The notes below the pieces were generated by a model, which saw nothing but the letters and a program-made list of their open reading frames with translations, had not been told where the DNA came from and made no database searches. From Perca fluviatilis (Eukaryota > Chordata > Actinopteri > Perciformes > Percidae): DNA of 64,000 nt. Shown one piece after another: positions 51,093-64,000 of this stretch (within the stretch, counting starts at the first letter, position 1; the number at the start of each line of letters is the position of its first letter). Where the stretch lies: assembly GCF_010015445.1 (NCBI RefSeq), contig NC_053115.1, forward strand, positions 9,414,024 through 9,478,023. Direction: 5' to 3'. Position numbers and translations under genes: made by a program.

Positions 51093-51976
51093 TGTGTTGA
51101 ACACTCCCTAATGCTTCTCAATGAAAAGTTTTGGGGAAGAGGCTATGCGCTTTATGTGTTTTTCTTTTTTATCAGAAGTGTGGAAGTTAACAGATGTGCA
51201 TTTGCCAAACAACCCAGTGACTCATCATCCTTGAAGTCTTTTCTCTTTTAAAACAGGTGCATCAAGCTGTAGTGGGCCTATCACTGTCTCTGTCTCTATC
51301 TCTTGGGCCGGACACCCACTGCAAATACAGTTGGTGGGAACAGCAGACATAGTGGGTCTTTTACTCCCATCGGCCACAGTGAGGTGTAATGCCCAGCCAT
51401 GGTACATTGTGAATAATTTAAAAAATATATATATTTTCCCCTAAACTTCCTCAAAATGTTCCCTTAAAAAAGCATAATTCAAACTAGATTACTATTACTC
51501 TACTGCTCCCCCTGTTTCGTTACCATGTTAACTGCCTTCAACTGTCATACGCCACTACCACCAACCTCTCAGATCTCCATAACAGAGCCATCACACACAA
51601 CGCTGGTCATCACCTAAATTCATTTTTTTATGCTTTAACCACCTAGATACTAGAGACTTATCCCCCTGCTTACCTTTCAACTAATACACCTTAAATCAAA
51701 ACCCTACAGTTATGATGATCGTCCTACAATTTTTCTTTTAACCACACTGCAGGGCTTAAACTTCACCCCTGGTGCACCGAGAGTAATTTCTACTACTACA
51801 CCCCAGAGTGCAGCTCAGTCAATATCCACCTGTGTCATGTGGGTCTGAGAGCTCACATTTGATGTGTGGCCTGCCAATAGCCCGTACTGTGCTAAAGGGA
51901 CCAGATGTGAACAAGTAGATTTCATCTTCGCTGGCAGTCATTCCCTTCAGGCAGCTGCAGATGGATCAACCCACCA

Positions 51977-51981
51977 CCCCC

Positions 51982-52013
<32 letters not shown>

Positions 52014-52038
52014 TTTTTGTTTGCTTTTTTTGCAAAAG

Positions 52039-52097
<59 letters not shown>

Positions 52098-52123
52098 TAT
52101 TTTTTTTTTTTTTTTTTTTTTTT
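51977..52123. repeat. Homopolymer block C/A/T
   Basis: A run of 26 C passes into 10 A, then 6 T, a short spacer, 56 T, GTA and 24 T. The composition suggests slippage or assembly artefact. Confidence 0.95.
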
Positions 52124-52129
52124 GCTCAG

Positions 52130-54484
52130 ATCTATTCGGTTTGTATGGATCAATTCCGGACATGCACATCAAATGGGAGAGGAGGATGCGGATAGTGTGT
52201 GTGTAGGTCTGTCCATATATGTGTTACCTCGATTGGGGCATCTCTATCACTTTCACTTTCTCTGTACGCCAATGAAGATAGAAGGAATATCATTACATTA
52301 CAGTAAAATATGCACAAACATGCTTGGCAATCCAGTTCCATTTTGCTCTGTCTGTGGAGCCTAATAGAAATATGGATCTGTTCTCATATGCTCCCTGTCA
52401 CACTGACGTTTGATTTATCCCTTCATGAGCTGATACACTGGCTCCACACTGCTTTCAGGAGAACTCTGACAAATTGTTACCGTGAATGTGAAAAATGTTT
52501 TTTCATGCTGCTGGAAAACTCAAAGGACACAGATTTTCTGAGCATAACAGGAGAGAGGGGACACTGTAAACATTAGTATGGCCCTCTTCTCACCACATTC
52601 ACCTTCAGGTTACGTTGGAGAACTTCGTAAGGGTCTGAAAATTAGACTGTCATCCAAACTGTGATAGTGATCAACTCCACACCCTGTCGCAGACCACGAT
52701 TATGATTCAGCAACATAAATGTTACATCTGCTTGCAAATGATGACCTTTCAAACAGTAAAGAGTGAGCACTGAGGAAGAAGCTAACCTTTAGATTTGAAT
52801 AACATCTGGACTGCTTGGGCTGCTTTACTGCGGTGTCAGAGTGCCACCTAGTGGTCAAATGGTACAGTAAAACTACATTGTGTGGAATGTGGATAATGTC
52901 TGATTAGGCAATCCGGAGTGGAGTCATCTGCAATGAGAAATTCTCTCAGATACACATTGCTTCTAACATTTTGGGAAATAGTTATATAATGATACAATGG
53001 CCAAAAGTGATTGCAAACAAAGTCACATATTACAGTAGTACGTGTCTAGTTTGACTGAGCCACTGGACAAAATATTATATGGCTTCATTAACCATTTATT
53101 CATAATTCATATTCTTCCAATTAATCAGTTGTCAAGCATTATATATTGTTCCTTCCCGTCTTCAACACATGGGAAAGTTCCCATCAAGCCACAGGATAGG
53201 AAGAAAGTCTTTTGGGACCAATGTACTTGATTGTGCGATAATAACCCATTAACATGCTAATTTCGCATTTCATCTTTGCCATAATTGCCTCCATCAATAT
53301 TAACTGAGGCCGTGCAGCCTTCATTTGTAGGACATAGAGTGGGATTTTTTAAATGGCTGCTGTATTGTGATTTATAATGGGTTTAAAAGGGTAGTGGCTG
53401 GCAAAATAGCACAATGTAGGTGCCTGTCTTTGTTCTCTGGATAAGAGAGTGAATCTAGGATTCCCTTCATTAGTGATGACTGGTAAGCACTCGTGTCTCT
53501 GAGGAACTCCTCACACTTCTTCAAGGAAGTTAACACTTGTCAATGGAGAGTGGCCAGACTCTCTGTACAAATGAAATGGACCAGAGTCTGGTAGGACCGG
53601 GCTAATCAAAAGCCTCTTAACAAAACTCTTGTCAATATACTGTACTACGAAAATTCAACAATGTACTACGGAGCACACAAAAAAAATCACCACCATTCCT
53701 ACAAAACTCTGCAACCAAAACAAATCAAAATCACTCTACTTAATGACAATCTAGCATCAATGAAACCTGCAAGCCCTGTCAAACCAGAGCAAGAGACGCT
53801 TCTGAACTTCTCACATGGGTAAGGGACTGAGAAATGTCCAAAAAGTGAATACAGATTTGTGTATCAGAACTTAGTTTTTTATTCTTTCCTCTCCCATTAA
53901 TCATCACATGACCTCTGAGATTTATCTTGTGACCCTTTTAGGGGCCCAACCCCAGGTGGGGAAGCACTGGACTAAACTACCCAACTGTTTATAATTTAAG
54001 TAGTTAAAACTAGCTCCACCTTGAGCACCTCCCAACCTGCCAAACTGTCAAACAATGACTTGACTAAGTGACAATCCATTTTTTTCATTTCCATTATTGA
54101 TTCCCACTCCCATGAAATTACATGACACTAGTATTATTAATCCTACTGAACAAGGCAAGGGACCATTACCATAAACGGCTTGTTTTCAAGCATCACAAAT
54201 TAGTGGTAATAACTTGGACAGTAAACTTGGCTAATTACACTCCACCAGTAAATTTCCACCAGTAAATGTTATCTTTTTCCACTGAGGGAAGGCCATGTGT
54301 CTTTTCATCCTAATTGGTCTCCTCATCATTGCCCATTTTAGGAAACTGCTACCACCGAATTTTCCCAATGGTAATGTTCCCAGACGTCTGCAGGTTTACT
54401 GTGATGTGTTCAATGATTACTAAATATGCTAGGCACTCTGTGGTTGTATATGAGCAATCAACACAAGGTACTATGTATATATTG
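52130..54484. other. Upstream region, mostly unique sequence
   Basis: No exon is recognised. One hAT-like terminus (AGGTGGGGAAGCACTGG, near 53955-53971) lacks a partner. The stretch 53245-53385 looks unique and AT-rich, with TTAACATGCTAATTTCGCAT. Confidence 0.4.
52843..52854 (-). promoter_or_regulatory. CTCF-type core motif
   Basis: The minus strand reads CCACTAGGTGGC, an exact fit to CCASYAGRKGGC. It has the same orientation as the motifs at 30266 and 50675. Confidence 0.4.
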
Positions 54485-54703
54485 CACTCACCTAAAGGAT
54501 TATTAGGAACACCATACTAATACTGTGTTTGACCCTATCCTATCAATATGGGCCAACATTTCTAAAGAATGCTTCCAGAACCTTGTTGAATCAATGACAC
54601 AAAGAATTAAGGCAGTACTGAAGGCGAAAGGAATCCCCCACACCATTACACCCCCCACCACCAGCCCAGTGGTAACAAGGCATGATGGATCCATATTCTC
54701 ATA

Positions 54704-55166
54704 ACCTAGAAATTTAGACGCACCCTAGTGGCAGCACATTTATTTTGCAGCCAGGGAGGTCTAGGCACTCTCTGTTGGCTTGTGAGCTGGAAAAACCAAA
54801 CTCTGGTCAGGCCAATCACATCGTTTATAGAGTTGGTGGGCGGGCTTATGGCTGCTGCTGCTGGGAACAGCGGTCTTCTGGAAGACTTGGAGTTAAGCTT
54901 TTCTTTGAGAAAAGAACAAAGAACGGCACTGAAATCATTCTTAAAAAAGGAAGATGTGTTCGGAGTTTTACCGACCGGATACGGTAAAAGTTTAATCTAT
55001 CAACTAGCTTCGCTACCTTCTTCGTTGCTCTGCCTGGTTGTAGCGCTAGCCTATTACATGCAGAGGGAATTTGAAAGACAGCTGTTTATCCCGCCCCTTG
55101 GATTGTGCTCCATCAATGGTGAGTTGCCAGACCCAATATCTTGATGTGGGTCTGGCTTGTCAGGCT
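54704..55166 (+). mobile_element. Insertion carrying a captured RecQ-like helicase fragment
   Basis: The segment interrupts the Tc1 transposase codons for KQ-ENMDPSC, so its limits are about TCAT on each side. It contains a GC-box-like GTGGGCGGGC, a coding frame and, near its right end, a hairpin with arms GCCAGACCCA and TGGGTCTGGC (55128-55159). The transposon class is not settled. Confidence 0.6.
54848..55144 (+). pseudogene. RecQ/DEAD helicase N-terminal fragment (98 codons)
   Basis: The frame opens with ATG at 54848 in a GC-rich context and reads MAAAAGNSGLLEDLELSFSL, then a Q-motif-like region RKEQRTALKSFL and the Walker A stretch VFGVLPTGYGKSLIYQL. The latter is the ATP-binding loop of superfamily 2 helicases of RecQ type. 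After that the match is lost and the frame ends at 55144. The DEAH box and all later motifs are absent, so no helicase activity is expected. It is probably a captured first exon. The frame is open 120 bp further upstream (54728) but without protein-like sequence. Confidence 0.7.
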
Positions 55167-55856
55167 AATGTTTGTCATTCTGCTTACACCAAATTCTGAC
55201 TCTACCACCTGAATGTCTCAACAGTAATCGAGACTCATCAGACCAGGCACCATTTTTCCAGTCTTCAACTGTCCAATTTTGGTGCATCGTGCAAATTGTA
55301 GCCTCATTTTCCTATTTTTAGTGGAGATGAGTGGTACCTGGTGGGGTCTTCTGCTGGTGTAGCCCATCCGCCTCAAGGTTGGGCGTGTTGTGGCTTCACA
55401 AATGCTTTACTGCATACCTCGGTTGTAACAAGTGGTTATTTGAGTCAAAGTTGATCTTCTATCAGCTTGAATCACTCGGCCCATTCTCCTCTGACCTCTA
55501 GTATCAACAAGGCATTTCCGTCCACAGGACTGCAGCATACTGGATGTTTCCTTTTTCAGACCATTCTTTGTAAACCCCAGAAATGGTTTTGCGTGAAAGT
55601 CCCAGTAACTGAGCAGATTGGGAAATACTCAGACCAGCCCGTCTGGCACCAACAACAATGCCACGCTCAAAGTTGCTTAGATCACCTTTCTTTCCCATTC
55701 TGACATTCAGTTTGGAGTTCAGGAGATTGTCTAGACCTGGACCACCCCCCTAAATGCATTGAAGCAGCTGCCAAATGATTGGTTGATTAGATAATTTCAT
55801 TAACGTGAAATTTAACAGGTGTTCCTAATAATCCTTTAGGTCAGTGTACATCAGTA

Positions 55857-55861
<5 letters not shown>

Positions 55862-55887
<26 letters not shown>

Positions 55888-55888
55888 T
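55862..55888. repeat. (TA)n microsatellite
   Basis: About 13 TA units lie just outside the Tc1 right end. Confidence 0.93.
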
Positions 55889-55889
55889 A

Positions 55890-58205
55890 GAAATAGCTGG
55901 TGACCGTGTAATTATGCTCAGTAATAATAACAAATGCTTGCAGTCATGTCATTTGGTAAAACAGGGGCGGACATTTCTCAATAGCAAAGGATTTTCTTTT
56001 GAAGAAATTAGTTTTCAGGATTTTCATGAGCCATATTGTTGTACCCAAAATTACCAGCAGAGGGGGCACACGCCATTCTGTTCCAATGTGAAAACTTCTC
56101 CAGATGAAACACAGGATCTTTGGCCTCAGGCTGCATTGATACATGTTTTCCTCAGGCTATTGATATCAAACTATGAATCCACTTAAAATCCCTTGCATCA
56201 TAGATTACTGTGCAAGCAGGGCGCTCCTTCTGGTGCACTGTACTAAGGCCTCACACACAGCGTTCATGTGAAACACTTACTTTTGGAATAGGAGAACGTA
56301 ATTCGTGACTCAGTTTCTGGCCATAACTTGATCTTCCTCCATCAGGCCATGCTGGTCACTGAAGTCCCTTGTTGAGTGGGAAGAGGGAAGATGTAGTTTT
56401 CTGGTTGAGGAGAAGAGCTAATCCTGAACACACGCAGAGGTTAGAAAAAGTTAGAAGGAGTAACGAATCAGCACTGAGGATTTACAGACCTTTGCCAAAA
56501 TTAAATGTTAACGTAAGGAGGGTGGATAATGATAGTATCTTAAAGTTGACCTGTAGCCTCAGGTAATCTGACTGTCACCCTTTATATCGCTCTTTTTCCT
56601 TGTATGTATTTATATAAAAAAGTCATCTTTCAACCTCGCTTTGAACCATAGCCCTTGAAAGCAATTTTACCAGGAAGATGATGTTGTTATTTTATTTTCT
56701 GGGTGCTGGGGTGTTCTGTGTGTGTATTTCTTATGTATAAGTACAAATGTAATGCTTAAGTGCCTTGTGTGCGACCACTGTCCTGCTGTTTACCCAAAGC
56801 ATTTATGCCAAGGTGCTGGTATACAAATACCCCTTGTCCTTTGTTCTCTATAAGGAATGCTGAACATACTTGTACAATCACAATCTTGAATTCTGTACAA
56901 TATGCTAAAAACACCAATAAAAAAGAGTTTGCAAATAAAGTTAACCTGTGGGAGCAGGAATTAAGAAGCCTAAACAAGTCAGCAATGATGACATGAAAAG
57001 TTTCAGGAGAGAAAGGTATGATGCAAGAGTTAACAGTGGGAGAACTGGCCAGCAGCAAAGCAATAAAAGGCGAGACGAAAACAAGATCAAATTTATCAAC
57101 AGCTGCTGCAGGAGCAGAGAGAGTGAGAAAGTTGGCCTAAAGTTGCGAAGGATGGGGAGCGATTTTTTTATGCCACGCTTGTCGCTAATGGAGTCAGTCG
57201 GATAATGGCTGGTCCCTGCTTTTATCCCAGCTCCAGGTTGTTTAATTAGATCAAATGCTGATAAATGAGTCTTGACTTTCAAATGAGCTTCTCAAAGGGT
57301 TGGAGGTGGAGAGATCTCTATCCACACTGATAACAAAGTTGGCCCGAGTCTGCAATTCATCACGGAGTCTGTACAAGAAGGATGGATTTGTTTAAAAACA
57401 CAACATGTGCTTTCTGCCTCTCATGCACACACAGATACAAATTGATGAATGAAAGAAACATGAACAGTATGTAATCAAGGCATTTGCCTGCACATACTGT
57501 ATAAGCATGTTTCATTGCACGTGAAGCAATACATTTAATGTTGGAAATGTTTTCCATTCATGAAAATGTATCTTTGTATCTATGCACAGTAGTTTCATGG
57601 ATGACTGTTTTCCTTGGGGCCCCTGAACATTACCTTATAATACCATGGGCATTTAAACTGTCTCTCTTTCTATGCTCACCTCCCATCTCTGCAAGGGGTC
57701 TAATCCTCTGTGACTAATAGGCTGGGTATGAGGATTATTTTTTTACCTGCCCGGAGACACAGTGGAAAAAGAGACAGAGAGGGAGAGATGAATGGATATG
57801 TGGAAAGCTGATCTTTTTTAATGGTATGACAGAGTTGTCACCATCTTCCTCCTGAGCTTGAGAGTCAGTGTGAGTGTTCACATGCTGAAATAAAAGTCTG
57901 AAAGCAATGATGCTTTCATGTTGCAGTCACATAAATGCGATGATCCACTTTCCTCTGAGGCTTTCTGCTCAGTGGAAAGTATCTCATATATTTAAGATGT
58001 ATTTCACATCTCTGTTCTTTTGATGTCAAGAAAGTCATGCATTTTAATGTGCTTAATCTAATGGCAGCTATCTTAAAAACACATCTGAAATAACCCCTGA
58101 AGTTTGTTTCATATTCAACAGTTGACAGGACAAAGCAATGCAGCTATGAACTGAAGTCCAAGTCAGGAAATGAGCTACAGGCTTGAACAACGAGCACGCT
58201 GAGAT
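55890..58205. other. Upstream region, no gene recognised
   Basis: There is a CTCF-like CCAGCAGAGGGGG (11 of 12 core positions) near 56053. The segment 57030-57260 appears unique and may be conserved non-coding DNA. No exon could be supported. Confidence 0.4.
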
Positions 58206-58565
58206 AACTGAGTTTAATTCATAATAATACATTGCTTTTCATTATTTACACAGCCATGCTAGCAGCTCTGTGTGCAAAGATACAGCTGTGCCTTGAGCTG
58301 GATGCTAACTTCAGCCATGTTCACCATCTCAGTTTAGCATGTTAGCATGCTAACATTTGCTAATCAGTATTTTACACAAAGTACAGCTGAGGCTGCATTA
58401 GTTTTGCAGGTATTATAAAAATATCGGACACATTTTGACTAGATGATGGCACTAGAGGCAAAGTCAAAGGATCACCAAAGTAATTGGGATACATCGTCCA
58501 GGAACCATGAATGTCTGCACAACATTTCATTGCAATCTATTCTATATGATACACTCTCCATCAAA

Positions 58566-58720
58566 ATAATGGATTGATTGCTTTATTTTAATGTTTCTAT
58601 CTCAATCTTTTAAATGTGTTTGTTTGAATTATATTTGCCTTTTTAACTGTATTTTTGCTTGTTTTAACTGTAAGGTGACCTTGAGTGCTATGAAAGGCGC
58701 CCATAATTATTATTATAGTT
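58566..58720 (+). mobile_element. Non-LTR element 3' tail
   Basis: It ends AAGGTGACCTTGAGTGCTAT, GAAAGGCGCCCATAATTATT and (ATT)n, a common fish L2-type terminus. It is inserted in the dispersed repeat copy 3. Confidence 0.6.
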
Positions 58721-58743
58721 GTTGAAATATTTCAGTCTAGACC

Positions 58744-59193
58744 TAGTCTCTACAGCACTGATGAGGAAGGTCTGACTAGTCCACACAGCATTCAGGGACA
58801 GGAGAAAAACATGCTCTGGTTGATTGGCATTTCTTTAAACCAATCACAATCATCATAGGCGGCGCTAAGCACCAAGCGGAGCCACGGTTCCGCTGCAAAA
58901 TAGCCTCAGGAAGGAGCTTGTTTTGGTGGAACATGTGTACGTTCAAAAGTTGTTTTAGTCATGCCACAGAAAACTCAGATTGGACAGATAGTGTAGCCAG
59001 CTGTCTGGATTTACCCTGCAGAGATCTGAAGAGCAAGTTAACCATAGTCCTCATAAATCGATCGGAGTTTAAAATTACAACACAGAGAAAGCGGAAGGTA
59101 ACGGACATCCGAAAACAGAAAAGAGTGACATCCGGCGGAATTTCCGGCAGAGCGAGAGCAATCCCGGAAGTGGACCGTCGTGGATATAGACTA
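58744..59193. mobile_element. 450-bp MITE with 9-bp TSD
   Basis: It is bounded by TAGTCTCTA and TATAGACTA. The exact 9-bp direct repeat GTCTAGACC flanks it (58735-58743 and 59194-59202). The interior includes AGAAAGCGGAAGGTAACGGA and TCCGGCGGAATTTCCGGC. No transposase is present. The superfamily is uncertain. A 9-bp duplication would fit a Mutator-like element better than a hAT. Confidence 0.78.
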
Positions 59194-60011
59194 GTCTAGA
59201 CCAAACTGACAAACCAATAGACTGACATTGCCATCCCTAAAAACTTTACCAAACCTGATCTAAAGAAGAGCTCTATAGTAGATTTTCCAAACTGTAATCT
59301 GTCATGTGGAAGAAATCCTTACAGCACCATATAGCACAGGTCATCTGTTTTTGCTTGCTCCAAGATTTAATTTGAATATTGAAAAGCAAAAAGTGTGTTG
59401 GTAAAAACTTTCTCATGCTCTCTGGCCGTATGGTTCACTCCTTTAATTTCGAGGGCTTTGGCTCGTTAAGATTGCATCAGTAGATTATCAGATTGTGCAA
59501 AGAATGAGCCAGTAAAGCTTTACGTCTGAGACCGATAGGATACAATAAAGCTAATCTTATTAAACAAGTTCTATAGTAAATATATGCACTGATCCTCCCT
59601 TGACTGGTTCACATTGTAATCCTATCAAAAGGCTGCAGACAAAGAGGAGAATGTGGTCCTCTTTCCCCAATCTGTCAAGCTGCAATTTCCCAGGCAGATC
59701 CACTAATGTACTTCCACTTGAGAGAGTGCTGTTGGGGTTTGGGATAACTTGTCTTCAAAATAAGGCAGCATACTGTAGTAGCCATTGGATTGGAGAGTTA
59801 GACCCAGCCAAAGATGTGATTTCTTTGGGATGTTAGCATATGATTACTCTCTCACATTGTGCATTGTGTAGCAGCAGATGGCAGCACTGTAATTCTGCAC
59901 TTCAAGAAATCACAGGGTTTGTTTTTCTGCAGTATCTCATTCTTGTCCTGACTTAACAGCTAGGATTGGGATGGACTAATCCATTCCTACATTTGTGTGA
60001 AAAGTCTTTAA

Positions 60012-60524
60012 AGTGCTCATATTATGCTCATTTTCAGGTTCATTATTGTATTTAGAGGTTGTACCAGAATAGGTTTACATGGTTTAATTTAAAAAGAACA
60101 CTATATTTTTGTTGTACTGCACCTTGCTGCAACTCCTCTTTTCACCCGGTGTGTTGAGTTCTCTGTTTTAGCTACAGAGTGAGGCATCTAACTTCTGTTC
60201 CATCTTTGTTGGGAGTCGCACATGCGCAGTACCTAGGCTAAGTACTGCTAGCTAGTCAGTTGCAGAGCATGAGGGTGTGCCACGCTAGCAGCTAGGTGAG
60301 CATTATAACGTGTTACAAAGTGACGCATGTTTGTCACGGAAGTAAAGGCTGGACTACAATAGAGCTGTTTGGAGCAGTTTGTGAACGGTGTTTTCTCTGG
60401 AAGATGGTAACTGCCTTTTGGGTGGACTTTGGGCTTTTTCACTTTGTAAACCTATAACATGCACAAAAAGATATATAACACGATAAAGGAAAGGGAAAAA
60501 GCCAAAAAGCATAATATGAGCACT
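60012..60524. mobile_element. TTAA-flanked MITE, complete, 513 bp
   Basis: The perfect inverted ends are AGTGCTCATATTATGC and GCATAATATGAGCACT, with TTAA at 60008-60011 and 60525-60528. It is the reference copy for the truncated 22345 element and shares its left part with 42476-43149. Confidence 0.92.
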
Positions 60525-60529
60525 TTAAG

Positions 60530-64000
<3,471 letters not shown>

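Larger units (their letters stand above)
54503..55698 (-). pseudogene. Tc1 transposase remnant, interrupted
   Basis: The minus strand starts at 55698 with MGKKGDLSNFERGIVVGARR and continues into the HTH segment SISQSAQLLGLSRKTISGVY. Further on, DWKNGAWSDESRLLLRHS (near 55200-55270) holds the first catalytic Asp. ENMDPSCLVTT and GGVMVWG (near 54640-54700) lie beyond the insertion. Stops and deletions remove most of the C-terminal part. It is nonfunctional. Confidence 0.85.
54485..55846 (-). mobile_element. Degenerate Tc1 transposon with a nested insertion
   Basis: The inverted ends read CACTCACCTAAAGGATTATT on the left and, on the minus strand, CACTGACCTAAAGGATTATT on the right, extending through AGGAACACC. 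TA follows on the right (55847-55848), and the left TA has decayed to TG. Transposase pieces lie on the minus strand. An unrelated segment at about 54704-55166 is inserted in the coding region. Confidence 0.88.
58210..59260 (+). repeat. Dispersed fish repeat (copy 3), with two insertions
   Basis: Host parts are about 58210-58565 (TTAGCATGCTAACATTTGCT, GATCACCAAAGTAATTGGGA), 58721-58743 (TTGAAATATTTCAGTCTAGA) and 59203-59260 (AAACTGACAAACCAATAGAC, CATTGCCATCCCT). They are separated by a LINE/SINE tail and a MITE. Confidence 0.65.

Noticed and set aside
54728..55144. Host RecQ helicase gene
   Set aside because: Only the Q-like segment and Walker A remain, and the fragment sits inside a dead Tc1 transposase. 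It is a mobile-element passenger.

Overview
The window is vertebrate genomic DNA, most likely from a ray-finned (percomorph-type) fish. The evidence is an intron-split nuclear gene with vertebrate splice sites, very dense (CA)n/(TA)n microsatellites, and fish-typical repeats: tRNA-derived SINEs with a pyrimidine-rich 3' part, hAT MITEs with 8-bp target duplications, TTAA-flanked MITEs, Tc1 copies and an L1-clade LINE. There are no operons, CRISPR arrays, rRNA genes or prokaryotic features.

Only one host protein-coding gene is recognised: slc25a26, the mitochondrial S-adenosylmethionine carrier, on the minus strand. Its start codon is at 42010 and six exons are visible (41978-42010, 39449-39605, 38948-39066, 32605-32709, 32271-32318, 3506-3550). 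Together they encode the first 169 residues with all reading phases consistent. About 105 C-terminal residues (by comparison with the roughly 274-residue human protein) should lie left of base 1. A TATA-less promoter with YY1-, ETS-, CRE- and E-box-type motifs sits just upstream at about 42117-42177.

Layout: 1-3505 is intron 6; 3551-32270 is a 28.7-kb intron 5 packed with transposons; 32271-42010 holds exons 5 to 1, with smaller introns; 42011-42240 is the promoter; 42241-64000 is upstream DNA with no recognised exon. Intron 5 contains a stack of insertions (about 15667-19905): a LINE-like tail interrupted by a hAT element, which itself carries a Harbinger MITE, a SINE, another hAT MITE and a 1.5-kb TTAA element. 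A second stack lies in intron 1 (39661-40958). The upstream region contains a Tc1 element inside a TTAA element (44820-45721), a compound TTAA element (49596-50488), and a degenerate Tc1 carrying a captured RecQ-like helicase fragment (54485-55846).

No wholly new biological system is evident. The best leads are the captured helicase exon, the datable nested insertions, a 450-bp MITE with a 9-bp target duplication, and three exact CTCF-type core motifs. Everything was read by eye. Family names for repeats are inferences, while coordinates, splice sites, terminal repeats and target duplications were read directly from the bases.
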